DNA from: Sinorhizobium medicae
GTDB taxonomy: Bacteria > Pseudomonadota > Alphaproteobacteria > Rhizobiales > Rhizobiaceae
DNA length: 64,000 nt
Direction of reading: 5' to 3'
Assembly (NCBI RefSeq): GCF_007827695.1
Contig: NZ_VITA01000001.1
Location: forward strand, 558,001-622,000
Part shown: positions 24,295 through 33,149 of the stretch, one piece after another
How positions within the stretch are numbered: position 1 is the first letter of the stretch
How the letters are laid out: the number at the start of each line of letters is the position of its first letter
The notes under the pieces: generated by a model
The model's database searches: none
What the model was told of the DNA's origin: nothing
Seen by the model: only the letters and a program-made list of their open reading frames with translations
Position numbers and translations under genes: made by a program

Positions 24295-25251
24295 ATGCAA
24301 ATCAGACTTGATGCCCGTGATTACGCAGCTTCGGTGGTTGCGGTTCCGCCCATCGCGTTGAACGCGGACCTTACGGTGAACGCCGACGCCAACGCCGCGA
24401 TCATCCGCCACATAGAGGAAGGCGGAGTGGGTATCCTACTCTATGGCGGAAATGCCAATCTCTACCACTTCGGTCTGGAGGACTATCGGGCGGGAATGCA
24501 GGCGGTGATCGCTGCCGCTTCGCCCGAAACCCGTATCATAACGTCGATCGGTCCGGACTTCGGAAAAGCCCTGGCGCAGGCGCCGATCGCCCGCGATCTG
24601 GGTTTGAGGAATGTGATGCTCCTGCCCACGCAGTTTCCGGCGGATCCGGCCGGTGTCGCCAATGGCGTACGCCGCCTTGCGGCGGTCCTGGGCCATGGCC
24701 TCGTATTATATCTTAAGCGGGAGAACTACGTCGATCCGGACGAGCTTGGCCGGCTCGTCTCGGAAGGCGCGGTCGACTTCGTCAAATATGCGGTGGAGCG
24801 CCCCGATCCTGCACAGGATGCCTATCTCGACGCCATCATCGCGGCGATTGGAAAAGATCGGATGGCGAGCGGCATGGGCGAAACGCCAATTCACGATCAC
24901 CTCGGCGGCCGCAGCCTGACGACCTATACCTCGGGGGCCGTCTGCATTGCCCCGTCGGCGGCGATGGAACTTCTAAGGCTCTACAAGGCAGGACGCGGCG
25001 CAGAAGCCTTTGAACTCAGCCGGCCGTTCCTGGAGTTCGAGAAAGTTCGCGCGGAGCTCGGGGGCCTTCAGGTCCTCCATGATGGGATGCGGCTGGCAGG
25101 TATTGCAGATACGGGGCCGCTGATGCCGATGATCTCCAATCTTAATGCTGAAAAACTTGGTCCGGTCGGCGTCGCGGTGAAGGCCTTGCAGGTTGCCGAG
25201 GCCGATTGCCTGAGGCGCGCGGGGAAGCCGTCGGTAAGCGCCTTAGCGTGA
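24295..25251 (+). CDS. Dihydrodipicolinate synthase (DapA) superfamily lyase/dehydratase
   Basis: This 318-residue class I aldolase-type TIM barrel begins MQIRLDARDYAASVVAVPPI. The Schiff-base Lys is probably K164 in VDFVKYAV, with the preceding Tyr of VLYLKREN at 139 in the proton-relay place. In this genomic setting (sugar-acid dehydratase, GntR control) it is more likely a keto-deoxy-sugar-acid aldolase or dehydratase than a lysine-pathway enzyme. GGAGGAGG precedes the ATG at 24295. It lies between the FadR-type regulator and the ABC operon. Confidence 0.8.
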   Translation: MQIRLDARDYAASVVAVPPIALNADLTVNADANAAIIRHIEEGGVGILLYGGNANLYHFGLEDYRAGMQAVIAAASPETRIITSIGPDFGKALAQAPIARDLGLRNVMLLPTQFPADPAGVANGVRRLAAVLGHGLVLYLKRENYVDPDELGRLVSEGAVDFVKYAVERPDPAQDAYLDAIIAAIGKDRMASGMGETPIHDHLGGRSLTTYTSGAVCIAPSAAMELLRLYKAGRGAEAFELSRPFLEFEKVRAELGGLQVLHDGMRLAGIADTGPLMPMISNLNAEKLGPVGVAVKALQVAEADCLRRAGKPSVSALA

Positions 25252-25273
25252 GTTGACAGATTGATGTATGCTA

Positions 25274-25287
25274 ACTAATACATTAGT
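25274..25287. promoter_or_regulatory. GntR operator candidate, site 2
   Basis: ACTAAT-AC-ATTAGT is a 14-base inverted repeat about 95 bases before the ABC substrate-binding gene. It matches site 3 at all but the central position. Confidence 0.65.
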
Positions 25288-25380
25288 GCTTTAATGTGAA
25301 TGCGGTGCGGAGGAGCAATAAGGCCGTGTGAACGGTCGCCGCGCAAAGGCGTCTGGAAGACCATCGAGGAGGAGAGAGAA

Positions 25381-26889
25381 ATGATCATCCGCTATTGTAC
25401 CGGCGCCTTGGCGCTATTTGCAGCGACGCTGCTCGCTGGCGCCGCCATCGCAGCCGAAGGGGAAGTGAAGATCGTATTGCCGGAGCAGCCGGCCAATCTC
25501 GATCCCTGTCGCTCCATCCGGTCGGATATCGGCCGCATCATCAATTCCAACATCACCGAGACCCTGACCGTCATCGATACGGAGAAAGGCACCGTTGGCC
25601 CCTGGCTCGCGGAAAAATGGGAGCAGGTGGACGATCTTACCTGGCGCGTGCATCTCAAGAGCGGCGTCAAGTTCCAGGATGGCGTGGAGTTCAATGCCGA
25701 AGCGGTGGTCAAGTCCATCAATCGCCTGATGAATCCGAACATCACCTGCGACAGCCGCTCCAAATTCGGCGACGTCAAGCTGACGCCGAAGGCGGTCGAC
25801 GCGCAGACGGTGGAGATTTCCTCCGACAGCCCGGTGCCGATCATGCCGACACTGCTCGGCACCGTCCAGATCGTCTCGCCGAACATGCCCTTCGACAAGG
25901 AAAGCAACGATCCCGTCGGCACGGGCCCCTATGTGGTCGAAAGCAAGTCCAATGAACAGATCGTGCTGAAGCGTCACGATGCCTACTGGGGTGCCAAGCC
26001 GGACGTCACGCGTGCAACCTATGTCTGGCGCAGCGAGTCGGCTATCCGCGCGGCCATGGTCGAATCCGGTGAAGCGGATATGACTCCGTCCATCGCGGTA
26101 CAGGACGCGACCAATGCAGAGTCGGACTTCGCCTATCTGAATTCCGAGACGACACGCATGCGGATCGATGCGCAAATCCCACCGCTCGACGACGTTCGTA
26201 TCCGCAAGGCCCTGAACATGGCCATCGACTGGGACGGGATGGGCGAAGCGCTGTTCGGCAAGGATGTGCTCAGGGCGTCGCAAATGGTCGTTCCGGGCGT
26301 GCGCGGACACAATCCCGATATCAAGCCATGGACCTACAATCCCGAAGAGGCGATGAAGCTGGTCGAGCAGGCCAAGGCCGACGGCGCTCCGGTCGACAAG
26401 GAGATCGTGCTGATCGGGCGCAACGGCTTTTTCCCGAATTCGGCTGAAAGCCTGGAAGCGATCCGGTCCATGTGGCAGGAAATCGGGCTCAACGTTTCGA
26501 TACGCCAGCTCGAGGCGGCAGACTGGGTACGCTATCTCGACAAGCCTTTTCCCGAAGGGCGCGGCCCGACCCTGTTCCAGCAGCAGCACGACAACAATAC
26601 CGGCGATGCCGGGTTCACCGCGCCGGTCATGTATCTGAGCGAGGGGCAATATTCGACGATCGCAGACAAGGATCTCGATGCCGTCCTCAAGAAAGCCATG
26701 GCTGCGACCGGCGACGAGCGCGAAAAGCTCTTCCAGGAGGTCTTCGCAAAGGTGCACGACGAGATCGTTGCAGACGTGCCGATGTACCACATGATCGGAT
26801 ATGTCCGCGTCGGCTCGCGCCTCGACTGGAAGCCGGATCTCAAAACGAACAGCGAGATCGCGCTCTCCGAGATTCACTTCAAGGACTGA
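25381..26889 (+). CDS. Oligopeptide/dipeptide-type ABC substrate-binding protein (SBP family 5)
   Basis: A 502-residue exported protein with an N-terminal signal peptide (about 1-25, cleaved near AIAAEG). The family-5 features are KWEQVDDLTWRVHLKSGVKF (about 78-97) and DPVGTGPYVVE (about 178-188). Family 5 binds peptides, but also nickel, oligosaccharides and sugar acids. The ATG follows GAGGAGGAGAG. It is the first gene of the ABC operon 25381-31332, with the GntR palindrome upstream and a hairpin in the gap to the permease genes. Confidence 0.85.
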   Translation: MIIRYCTGALALFAATLLAGAAIAAEGEVKIVLPEQPANLDPCRSIRSDIGRIINSNITETLTVIDTEKGTVGPWLAEKWEQVDDLTWRVHLKSGVKFQDGVEFNAEAVVKSINRLMNPNITCDSRSKFGDVKLTPKAVDAQTVEISSDSPVPIMPTLLGTVQIVSPNMPFDKESNDPVGTGPYVVESKSNEQIVLKRHDAYWGAKPDVTRATYVWRSESAIRAAMVESGEADMTPSIAVQDATNAESDFAYLNSETTRMRIDAQIPPLDDVRIRKALNMAIDWDGMGEALFGKDVLRASQMVVPGVRGHNPDIKPWTYNPEEAMKLVEQAKADGAPVDKEIVLIGRNGFFPNSAESLEAIRSMWQEIGLNVSIRQLEAADWVRYLDKPFPEGRGPTLFQQQHDNNTGDAGFTAPVMYLSEGQYSTIADKDLDAVLKKAMAATGDEREKLFQEVFAKVHDEIVADVPMYHMIGYVRVGSRLDWKPDLKTNSEIALSEIHFKD

Positions 26890-26903
26890 CGAACCCGACC
26901 TTT

Positions 26904-26930
26904 CGCCGCGGCGTGTCCCACGTCGCGGCG
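26904..26930. other. Hairpin between binding-protein and permease genes
   Basis: A 12-base stem (26904-26915 with 26919-26930, one mismatch) and 3-base loop sits in the 72-base gap after the binding-protein gene. Such hairpins often make the binding protein more abundant than the permease. Confidence 0.5.
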
Positions 26931-26961
26931 CCGTCCCTGTTTGCGGTGGAAAGGAAACGCC

Positions 26962-27885
26962 GTGTTCGCTTTCATTCTCAGACGCGCCGGCCAGAGCGTG
27001 ATCGCAGTGATCGGACTTCTGGTCCTGGTCTTCTTCCTTTCGAGGCTGACGGGCGATCCGGCCTATCTCTATCTGCCGCTCGATTCGTCCGAAGCGCAGC
27101 GTCAGGCGTTTTCGGAGGCGCACGGTTTTAACGATCCCTTGGTCGTTCAATTCGGCCGCTACCTCGTCGATCTGGCGCGTTTCGATTTCGGCGACGCGTT
27201 GAGCCGCAACCGGCCGGCCATGGAGGTCGCGCTCGAGGCCTTTCCGCAAACGCTGAAGCTCGCCGCGATCGCGATTGTTCTTTCGCTCTGTCTTGCGGTC
27301 GTGGTCGGATCGCTTGCCGCCGCTCGCCCGGGTAGCCTCTTCGACAAGCTCGCGACCACCGCGTCGCTTGCCGGCGCCAGCGCTCCGGATTTCTGGGTCG
27401 CTATCGTCGCGATCCTTGTCTTCTCGGTCGGGCTAGGCCTGCTTCCGACCTCGGGCACGGGGACGGCCCTGCACTGGATCATGCCGATCTTCGTTCTGAC
27501 ATTGCGGCCCTTCGGTCTCCTCGTCCAGGTCGTTCGCGGCACGATGATGAGCGCACTCGCTTCCCCTTATGTGAAGACGGCGCGTGCCAAGGGCGTGAAC
27601 CGATCCCGTATCGTCTTCCGCCACGCGCTGCGCAATTCGCTGCTCCCGGTGATCACCGTCGCCGGCGACCTTGCTGCAAGCCTCGTCAACGGCGCCGTGG
27701 TCGTTGAGACCATCTTCGGCTGGCCCGGCATCGGTAAACTCATGATCGACGCGATCGTGAGGCGCGATTTCGCGCTCATCCAGGCGACGGTGCTGGTTAC
27801 GGCGATCGCCATCTTCGTCCTGAACATCGCGATCGATCTCGTCTATGCGCGGCTCGATCCCCGCATAAGGTTTGAAACGAGATGA
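26962..27885 (+). CDS. Oligopeptide-type ABC permease, DppB-like
   Basis: The 307-residue inner-membrane permease has six transmembrane helices and the cytoplasmic EAA-type loop ARAKGVNRSRIVFRHALRNS (about 210-229), which contacts the ATPase. It belongs to the DppB/OppB group. The start is GTG with GGAAAGGAAAC upstream. It overlaps the next permease by 4 bases. Confidence 0.85.
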   Translation: MFAFILRRAGQSVIAVIGLLVLVFFLSRLTGDPAYLYLPLDSSEAQRQAFSEAHGFNDPLVVQFGRYLVDLARFDFGDALSRNRPAMEVALEAFPQTLKLAAIAIVLSLCLAVVVGSLAAARPGSLFDKLATTASLAGASAPDFWVAIVAILVFSVGLGLLPTSGTGTALHWIMPIFVLTLRPFGLLVQVVRGTMMSALASPYVKTARAKGVNRSRIVFRHALRNSLLPVITVAGDLAASLVNGAVVVETIFGWPGIGKLMIDAIVRRDFALIQATVLVTAIAIFVLNIAIDLVYARLDPRIRFETR

Positions 27886-28829
27886 GCGCGACAGCCATGA
27901 CGACTTCTGCCGATACCCCCGAGACGAAAGTCTCTCGTTTTCAGGTGCTGCGCCTCATCAGCCGGGACTGGCTGGCGCTCGCCGCGGTGATCTTCCTGCT
28001 GATCGTGGTCGGATGTGCCGTTTTCGGTCCATGGCTTGTGGGCGATCTTATCGACAAGCCCAATTTCCGTGCACGAAACATGGCGCCGTTCGACCTGTCC
28101 CAGGGCTGGACCTATGTTCTCGGTGCCGATACGCTCGGCCGCAGCCTGCTCGCTCGGCTTGTGGTCGGCGCGCAAAACACCATCGGCATCGCGTTCTGCG
28201 CCGTGCTTTTTTCGGTCGTGATCGGCGGTATGCTCGGTTTGATTGCCGGCTATTCGCGAGGCGCCGCCGGCACGATGATCATGCGCGGTGCGGATATCGT
28301 GATGAGCTTTCCGTCGCTCCTGCTCGCCCTCATCGTTCTTTTCAGCCTGGGGCCTTCCGTCACCAATCTCGTCCTCGTCCTGGCGATCACCCGCGTGCCG
28401 ATTTATCTGCGCACGACTCGTGCGGAAGTGCTCGAGGTGAGAGAGCGTATGTTCGTGAGCGCCGCCGTTGCGCTTGGCGCCAATCATAGGCGCATCCTTT
28501 TCCGCCATATCGCCCCGATGGTGCTGCCCACCCTTGTGACGATCGGCGCGATCGACTTCGCGACCGTCGTTCTTGCCGAGTCATCGCTGAGCTTCCTCGG
28601 CCTCGGCATCCAGGCGCCTGAATTCACCTGGGGCGCCATGGTCGCCACCGGCCGTGGCTATCTCTCGACCGCCTGGTGGATTGCATTCTGGCCGGGTCTT
28701 GCGATCCTGCTGACGACGCTTTCGCTCAATATTCTCTCGAGCTGGTGGCGCACCTATGCCGATCCGCAGCAGCGCTGGCGGATCGAACTCGCTCGCTCGA
28801 AGAAGGGCATTCCGGAGAAACGCAAATGA
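27882..28829 (+). CDS. Oligopeptide-type ABC permease, DppC-like
   Basis: The 315-residue permease has an N-terminal cytosolic extension (about 1-30), then six transmembrane helices with ADTLGRSLLARLVVGA (OppC N-domain motif) and the EAA-type loop AAVALGANHRRILFRHI. It pairs with the DppB-like permease to form the channel. It overlaps genes on both sides by 4 bases, indicating coupled translation. Confidence 0.85.
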   Translation: MSATAMTTSADTPETKVSRFQVLRLISRDWLALAAVIFLLIVVGCAVFGPWLVGDLIDKPNFRARNMAPFDLSQGWTYVLGADTLGRSLLARLVVGAQNTIGIAFCAVLFSVVIGGMLGLIAGYSRGAAGTMIMRGADIVMSFPSLLLALIVLFSLGPSVTNLVLVLAITRVPIYLRTTRAEVLEVRERMFVSAAVALGANHRRILFRHIAPMVLPTLVTIGAIDFATVVLAESSLSFLGLGIQAPEFTWGAMVATGRGYLSTAWWIAFWPGLAILLTTLSLNILSSWWRTYADPQQRWRIELARSKKGIPEKRK

Positions 28830-30466
28830 CCGGCACACATCTTCTCGAGGTCAAGGACCTGACCGTCGATTTCCTGTCGCTTGGCGGATCCTTCCGCGCG
28901 ACAAACGGCGTCAGCTTCCATGTCGATGCCGGAGAGACGCTCGTGATCCTGGGCGAGTCCGGTTCCGGCAAATCGGTAAGCGCCAGTGCGATCATGGGAC
29001 TCATCGACACGCCTCCCGGCGACATCTGCGCGGGGTCGGTCGCCTATCGCGGCCGCGATCTCTCCTCGCTTTCGGAAGGTGAGCGGCGGGACCTCAACGG
29101 CCGCAAGATCGCGATGATCTTCCAGGACCCGCTTTCGCATCTGAACCCGGTCTATACGATCGGCTGGCAGATGGAGGAGGTGTTCAGCGTCCACGGAGTG
29201 GCGAGCGGTGGCGTGGCGCGGCAGAGGGCGATCGATATATTGAGGCGCGTCGGCATCCCGGAGCCGGAGAAGCGCATCGACCAGTATCCGCACCAATTCT
29301 CCGGCGGCCAGCGCCAGCGCATCATGATCGGCATGGCAATCGCGCTCAGGCCGGAAATCCTGATCGCCGACGAGCCGACGACAGCGCTCGACGTGAGCGT
29401 GCAGGCCCAGATTCTCGAGCTTCTGAAGAAGCTGCAGGCGGAGGACGGCCTTGCCATCATCATGATCACCCACGACCTCGAGGTGGCCGCGAACATGGCC
29501 GACAGGGTGATCGTCATGAAATCCGGCCGCATCGTGGAAGAGGGCGAGGCCCGTGCGGTCTTCGAAAACCCCGCCCATACCTATACGCGGACGCTGATCA
29601 ACGCGCTACCGCATGGCGATCACGAAGCCCCGCCGAAACGCGGAAGGCCCGCTGGAAAGCCGATCCTGGAAGTAAGGAACATCGACAAGTTCTACACTCT
29701 CTCCTCCGGGTTTTTCGCGAAACCGGCGCGGTTGCACGCGGTCAAGAAGTTGAGCTTCGACGTTGCGGCAGGGGAGACCATCGGCATAGTTGGCGAGAGC
29801 GGCTCCGGCAAGTCCACCGTCGCGCGCGTGCTTCTGGGTCTCAACGAAGCGTCCGGCGGAGAGGCGCTGTTCCACGGGCGCGATATCCTGAAGATGGACC
29901 GCAAGGAATTGCTGGCCTTCCGCCGGAAGGTGCAGATGGTTTTTCAGGATCCCTACAGCTCGATGAACCCGCGCATGACGGTGCTCGATATCGTTTCGGA
30001 GCCGTGGCGCATCCACAAGGATATTCTGGAGAAGCCCCGTTGGCGCGACCGCGTTACTGAATTGCTGGGGCTCGTCGGCCTGAACCCCGAGCATGCCGCA
30101 CGCTATCCTCATCAGTTCTCAGGGGGGCAGCGGCAGCGCATCGCCATTGCCCGGGCGCTTGCCTGCGATCCGGAGCTCGTCGTGTGCGACGAGGCCGTGT
30201 CGGCGCTCGACGTCTCGGTGCAGGTGCAGGTGATCGGCCTCTTGGCGGAATTGCGCGACCGGCTGGGCCTCGCCTACATTTTCATAACCCATGACCTGCC
30301 GATCGTGCGTCACTTCGCCGACCGGATCATCGTCATGAAGAGCGGCGAGATCGTCGAGCATGCGACGACGGAAGAGATCTTCCGCAGTCCGCAGCATGCC
30401 TATACGCGCCAGCTCATCAATGCGACGCCGAAGCCGAAGTGGCAGACAGCCGCCGACGCGGCATGA
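28826..30466 (+). CDS. Fused oligopeptide-type ABC ATPase (two nucleotide-binding domains)
   Basis: This 546-residue protein carries two complete ATP-binding cassettes, corresponding to DppD and DppF. The first has Walker A GESGSGKSVSA (about 38), signature FSGGQRQRIMIG and Walker B ILIADEPTTALD. The second has GESGSGKSTVA (about 322), FSGGQRQRIAIARAL and VVCDEAVSALD. Each half has the characteristic C-terminal helical extension of oligopeptide ATPases. It starts at 28826, overlapping the permease stop, and overlaps the EamA gene by 4 bases. Confidence 0.9.
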   Translation: MTGTHLLEVKDLTVDFLSLGGSFRATNGVSFHVDAGETLVILGESGSGKSVSASAIMGLIDTPPGDICAGSVAYRGRDLSSLSEGERRDLNGRKIAMIFQDPLSHLNPVYTIGWQMEEVFSVHGVASGGVARQRAIDILRRVGIPEPEKRIDQYPHQFSGGQRQRIMIGMAIALRPEILIADEPTTALDVSVQAQILELLKKLQAEDGLAIIMITHDLEVAANMADRVIVMKSGRIVEEGEARAVFENPAHTYTRTLINALPHGDHEAPPKRGRPAGKPILEVRNIDKFYTLSSGFFAKPARLHAVKKLSFDVAAGETIGIVGESGSGKSTVARVLLGLNEASGGEALFHGRDILKMDRKELLAFRRKVQMVFQDPYSSMNPRMTVLDIVSEPWRIHKDILEKPRWRDRVTELLGLVGLNPEHAARYPHQFSGGQRQRIAIARALACDPELVVCDEAVSALDVSVQVQVIGLLAELRDRLGLAYIFITHDLPIVRHFADRIIVMKSGEIVEHATTEEIFRSPQHAYTRQLINATPKPKWQTAADAA

Positions 30467-31332
30467 AGAAGATCGCCATGCCTGCGGTCGTCGCAGGAGC
30501 CCTGTTGATGGGGGCGAATTCTCTGGTTGCGGCGATGGATAGCGTGATCGTGCGCTTCGTGGCTGGAGAGGTTCACCCGATCGGGATCGTCTTCTTCCGC
30601 AATCTCGCCAGTCTGGGCGCGCTCTATCTGCTCATTCGCTCGCGGGGTTTCGTCGTAGAGCGGACGATGTCGTTCCACGTCCATGCGATCAGGGCCATCA
30701 TCAAGCTTCTGGCCCTGCTCGCGGCCTTCATCGCGGTCACGCAGATCCCTCTGGCCTCCGCGACTGCGATCGCCTTCACCATGCCTCTTTTCGTCGCCTT
30801 CGGCTCGGTGCTTTTTCTGGGCGAGCGGTTTTCCTCCGGCCGGGCCCTCAGCCTCGCCGGCGGCTTCGCGGGCATCCTGATCGTCGTCCGGCCGGGTGCG
30901 GAAACCTTCGACACAGGCGCTGCCTGGGCACTCGCTTCCGCGGTCGGTCTTGCCATCGTCGCGCTCCTGATGAAGGTTTCGGCCGGGCGCGAGGACCCGG
31001 TCAGCATAGCCTGGCTGAATCTCCTGGTGACGGTTCCCGTCGCCTTCCTCCTCGCTTTGCCCTTTTGGCAGACGCCTTCGCTGTTCAGCCTTTTCCTGAT
31101 GACGCTGCAGGGTATCGGCGGTCTTTTCGCGCAGCTTTCCTTCGCACGGGCAATGAAGCTGGCGGATGCATCCCTGCTGGTTACCGTCGATTTCATACGG
31201 CTGCCGCTCGCCCTCGTCATCGGCCTCCTGTTCTTCGGCGAGCCGATCCGGCTCGATGTGGTGATCGGCGGAGCGATCATCCTCGGAGCGATCACACTTC
31301 TCTTTCACCGAGAGGGAAGGGGCACGAAGTAG
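30463..31332 (+). CDS. EamA/DMT-family transporter
   Basis: This 289-residue membrane protein has ten predicted transmembrane helices arranged as two EamA repeats (about 1-140 and 145-285). It has the second-repeat ending SLLVTVDFIRLPLALVIG. DMT/EamA proteins export or import small metabolites. It starts within the ATPase stop and ends the ABC operon, so it may export a by-product of the imported substrate. The substrate is not evident. Confidence 0.8.
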   Translation: MKKIAMPAVVAGALLMGANSLVAAMDSVIVRFVAGEVHPIGIVFFRNLASLGALYLLIRSRGFVVERTMSFHVHAIRAIIKLLALLAAFIAVTQIPLASATAIAFTMPLFVAFGSVLFLGERFSSGRALSLAGGFAGILIVVRPGAETFDTGAAWALASAVGLAIVALLMKVSAGREDPVSIAWLNLLVTVPVAFLLALPFWQTPSLFSLFLMTLQGIGGLFAQLSFARAMKLADASLLVTVDFIRLPLALVIGLLFFGEPIRLDVVIGGAIILGAITLLFHREGRGTK

Positions 31333-31461
31333 AGCTGCGGGCGGCGCGCGTACAGCCCTGCAAGGGCCAAACGCCTCTTGCCAGAGTTATAATCCGCCGC
31401 CCTTGTCGCCTTGCCTACCCCTCAGAAAGCCGCGAAGATTGCGCGTGGCTTCTTGCGATGA

Positions 31462-32394
31462 TCACGCGCTTCGGCTCTCGAAATGCTCCACCAGGGCGGC
31501 AACCATGCTGTCGCCCATCTGTTGCCGCGTCTCGTGTGTTCCGCTGCCCATATGCGGCGACAGCACGACGCGCGGGTCGTTGCGGAGGGTATCCGGGACG
31601 AAGGGCTCGTTCTCGAAGACGTCGAGCGCTGCGCCTGCGATCCTGTTTCCGGCGAGCGCGCTTATGAGCGCCTGCTCGTCGACGATCGTGCCGCGCGAGA
31701 CGTTCACCAGGTAGCCTTCCGGGCCGAGGTTCGCGAGGACGGCGTGATTGACGAGCCCGATCGTCTCGGGGCCCGCGGGACAGGTGACGACCAGAAGATC
31801 AGCCCAGGCCGCCAGGCCTTCGACACTGTCGAAATAGGGAAGGTCGACCGGCTTGCGTCGCGGTCCGGAATAGGCGGTCGCCGCGCCGATGGCCCGCAGG
31901 CGGGCGGCGACGGCCGAGCCGATATGTCCAAGTCCGATGATCCCCGTCTTCATCGATCGAAGCGAGCGGCCCAGAGGGAAGGCGATCTGTCCCCATCTGC
32001 CTTCGCGCACGAAGTCGTGGCCGCGCATGAGGCCGCGCGTGGCCGAGATGCTCAACGCAAGCGCCAGATCGGCGACATCCTCGGCGAGGATTCTCGACGT
32101 GTTGCGGACGACGACGCCGCGGGCATGCGCACTCTCGACATCGATGCCGTCGAGACCGGCGCTGTAGCTGGAGAGGATCTCCAGCGCCGGCAGCCGGTCG
32201 AGCATTGCCGCGTCGATATGAGCGTGCCTGACGGCGACGCCGCGAATGCGCGTCCCATGCTCGGCCAGGAGCGGGCCGATCGCCGCCTCGTCCGTTGGAA
32301 GCCGGAGGACGTTGAAGATTTCCCTCAACTCGCGGTCGGTTTTTTCCGGAAGTTCGGCGGCTTGAAGAACGGTCACGTCCCGGAGCATCGCCAT
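31462..32394 (-). CDS. D-2-hydroxyacid dehydrogenase (glyoxylate/hydroxypyruvate reductase type)
   Basis: The 310-residue enzyme of the D-isomer-specific hydroxyacid dehydrogenase family has the NAD(P)-binding loop GIIGLGHIGSAVAARL (about 145-160). Further on come TCPAGPETIGLVN and NVSRGTIVDEQAL with the catalytic Arg, Glu in FENEPFVP, and the catalytic His in SPHMGSGT. It reduces 2-oxoacids to D-2-hydroxyacids or the reverse. The ATG lies two bases after the RraA-like stop on the same strand. It is the last gene of the operon with the RraA-like and IlvD/Edd genes. Confidence 0.85.
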   Translation of the reverse strand: MAMLRDVTVLQAAELPEKTDRELREIFNVLRLPTDEAAIGPLLAEHGTRIRGVAVRHAHIDAAMLDRLPALEILSSYSAGLDGIDVESAHARGVVVRNTSRILAEDVADLALALSISATRGLMRGHDFVREGRWGQIAFPLGRSLRSMKTGIIGLGHIGSAVAARLRAIGAATAYSGPRRKPVDLPYFDSVEGLAAWADLLVVTCPAGPETIGLVNHAVLANLGPEGYLVNVSRGTIVDEQALISALAGNRIAGAALDVFENEPFVPDTLRNDPRVVLSPHMGSGTHETRQQMGDSMVAALVEHFESRSA

Positions 32395-32396
32395 GC

Positions 32397-33122
32397 CTAG
32401 CGCCCCTTGCTCTGCCGCCAGGCTGCAAAATCGGCCTTTGTCCGTTCCTGCGTCGCAGGGTACAGGCCGATGATGGAGCGCCCCTTCAGGACTTCTTCGG
32501 TGACGAAGTCCTCGAAGGCCGTCATCTCGACGGCTTCGTCGGCGATCTCTTCGGCCAGATGCGCGGGGACGACGACCACGCCTTCGCGATCGCCTATGAC
32601 GACGTCTCCTGGCCAGACGGCGACGTCGCCGCAGCCGATCGGGATGTTGATGTCGAGCGCCTGGTGCAATGTCAGGTTCGTCGGCGCGGATGGGCGGCAG
32701 TGATAGGCCGGGATGTCGAGCTCGCCAATTTCCGGGCTGTCCCGGAAACCACCATCGGTGACCACGCCCGCCACTCCGCGCACCATCAGTCGGGAAACCA
32801 GGATCGAGCCCGCGGAAGCCGCTCGCGGGTCCTTGCGGCTGTCCATCACCATGACGAAGCCGGGAGGGCACTGCTCCACGGCTGCGCGCTGGGGGTGGTC
32901 GGGGTTCTGAAACACGGAAAGCTGGTTCAGGTCCTCGCGAGCAGGAATGTATCTGAGTGTGAAGGCCTGGCCGACCATGTTCGTGGCCTTCGGCGAGACC
33001 GGACGAACGTCCTGGATGAACTGGTTGCGCAGGCCCCGCTTGAAGAGGGCGGTGCACAAAGTGGCGCAGCTTACGCCTTCGAATTTCCTGCGGGCCTCTT
33101 TGGACAGACTATAAACGGACAT
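32397..33122 (-). CDS. RraA-like / HMG-aldolase family protein
   Basis: This 241-residue protein is of the RraA fold, with SILVSRLMVRGVAGVVTDGG (about 108-127) and GDVVIGDREGVVVVP (about 173-187), including the metal-binding Asp of the GDREG motif. Members are either RNase E inhibitors or 4-hydroxy-4-methyl-2-oxoglutarate/oxaloacetate aldolases; the catabolic setting favours an aldolase or decarboxylase. GGAGGAAAAC precedes the ATG. It is the middle gene of the operon. Confidence 0.8.
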   Translation of the reverse strand: MSVYSLSKEARRKFEGVSCATLCTALFKRGLRNQFIQDVRPVSPKATNMVGQAFTLRYIPAREDLNQLSVFQNPDHPQRAAVEQCPPGFVMVMDSRKDPRAASAGSILVSRLMVRGVAGVVTDGGFRDSPEIGELDIPAYHCRPSAPTNLTLHQALDINIPIGCGDVAVWPGDVVIGDREGVVVVPAHLAEEIADEAVEMTAFEDFVTEEVLKGRSIIGLYPATQERTKADFAAWRQSKGR

Positions 33123-33149
33123 GTTTTCCTCCGTGGGACGCTCTTGAAG

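Noticed and set aside
31388-31393. TATAAT hexamer downstream of the EamA gene
   Set aside because: No -35 element at proper spacing and no plus-strand gene follows.
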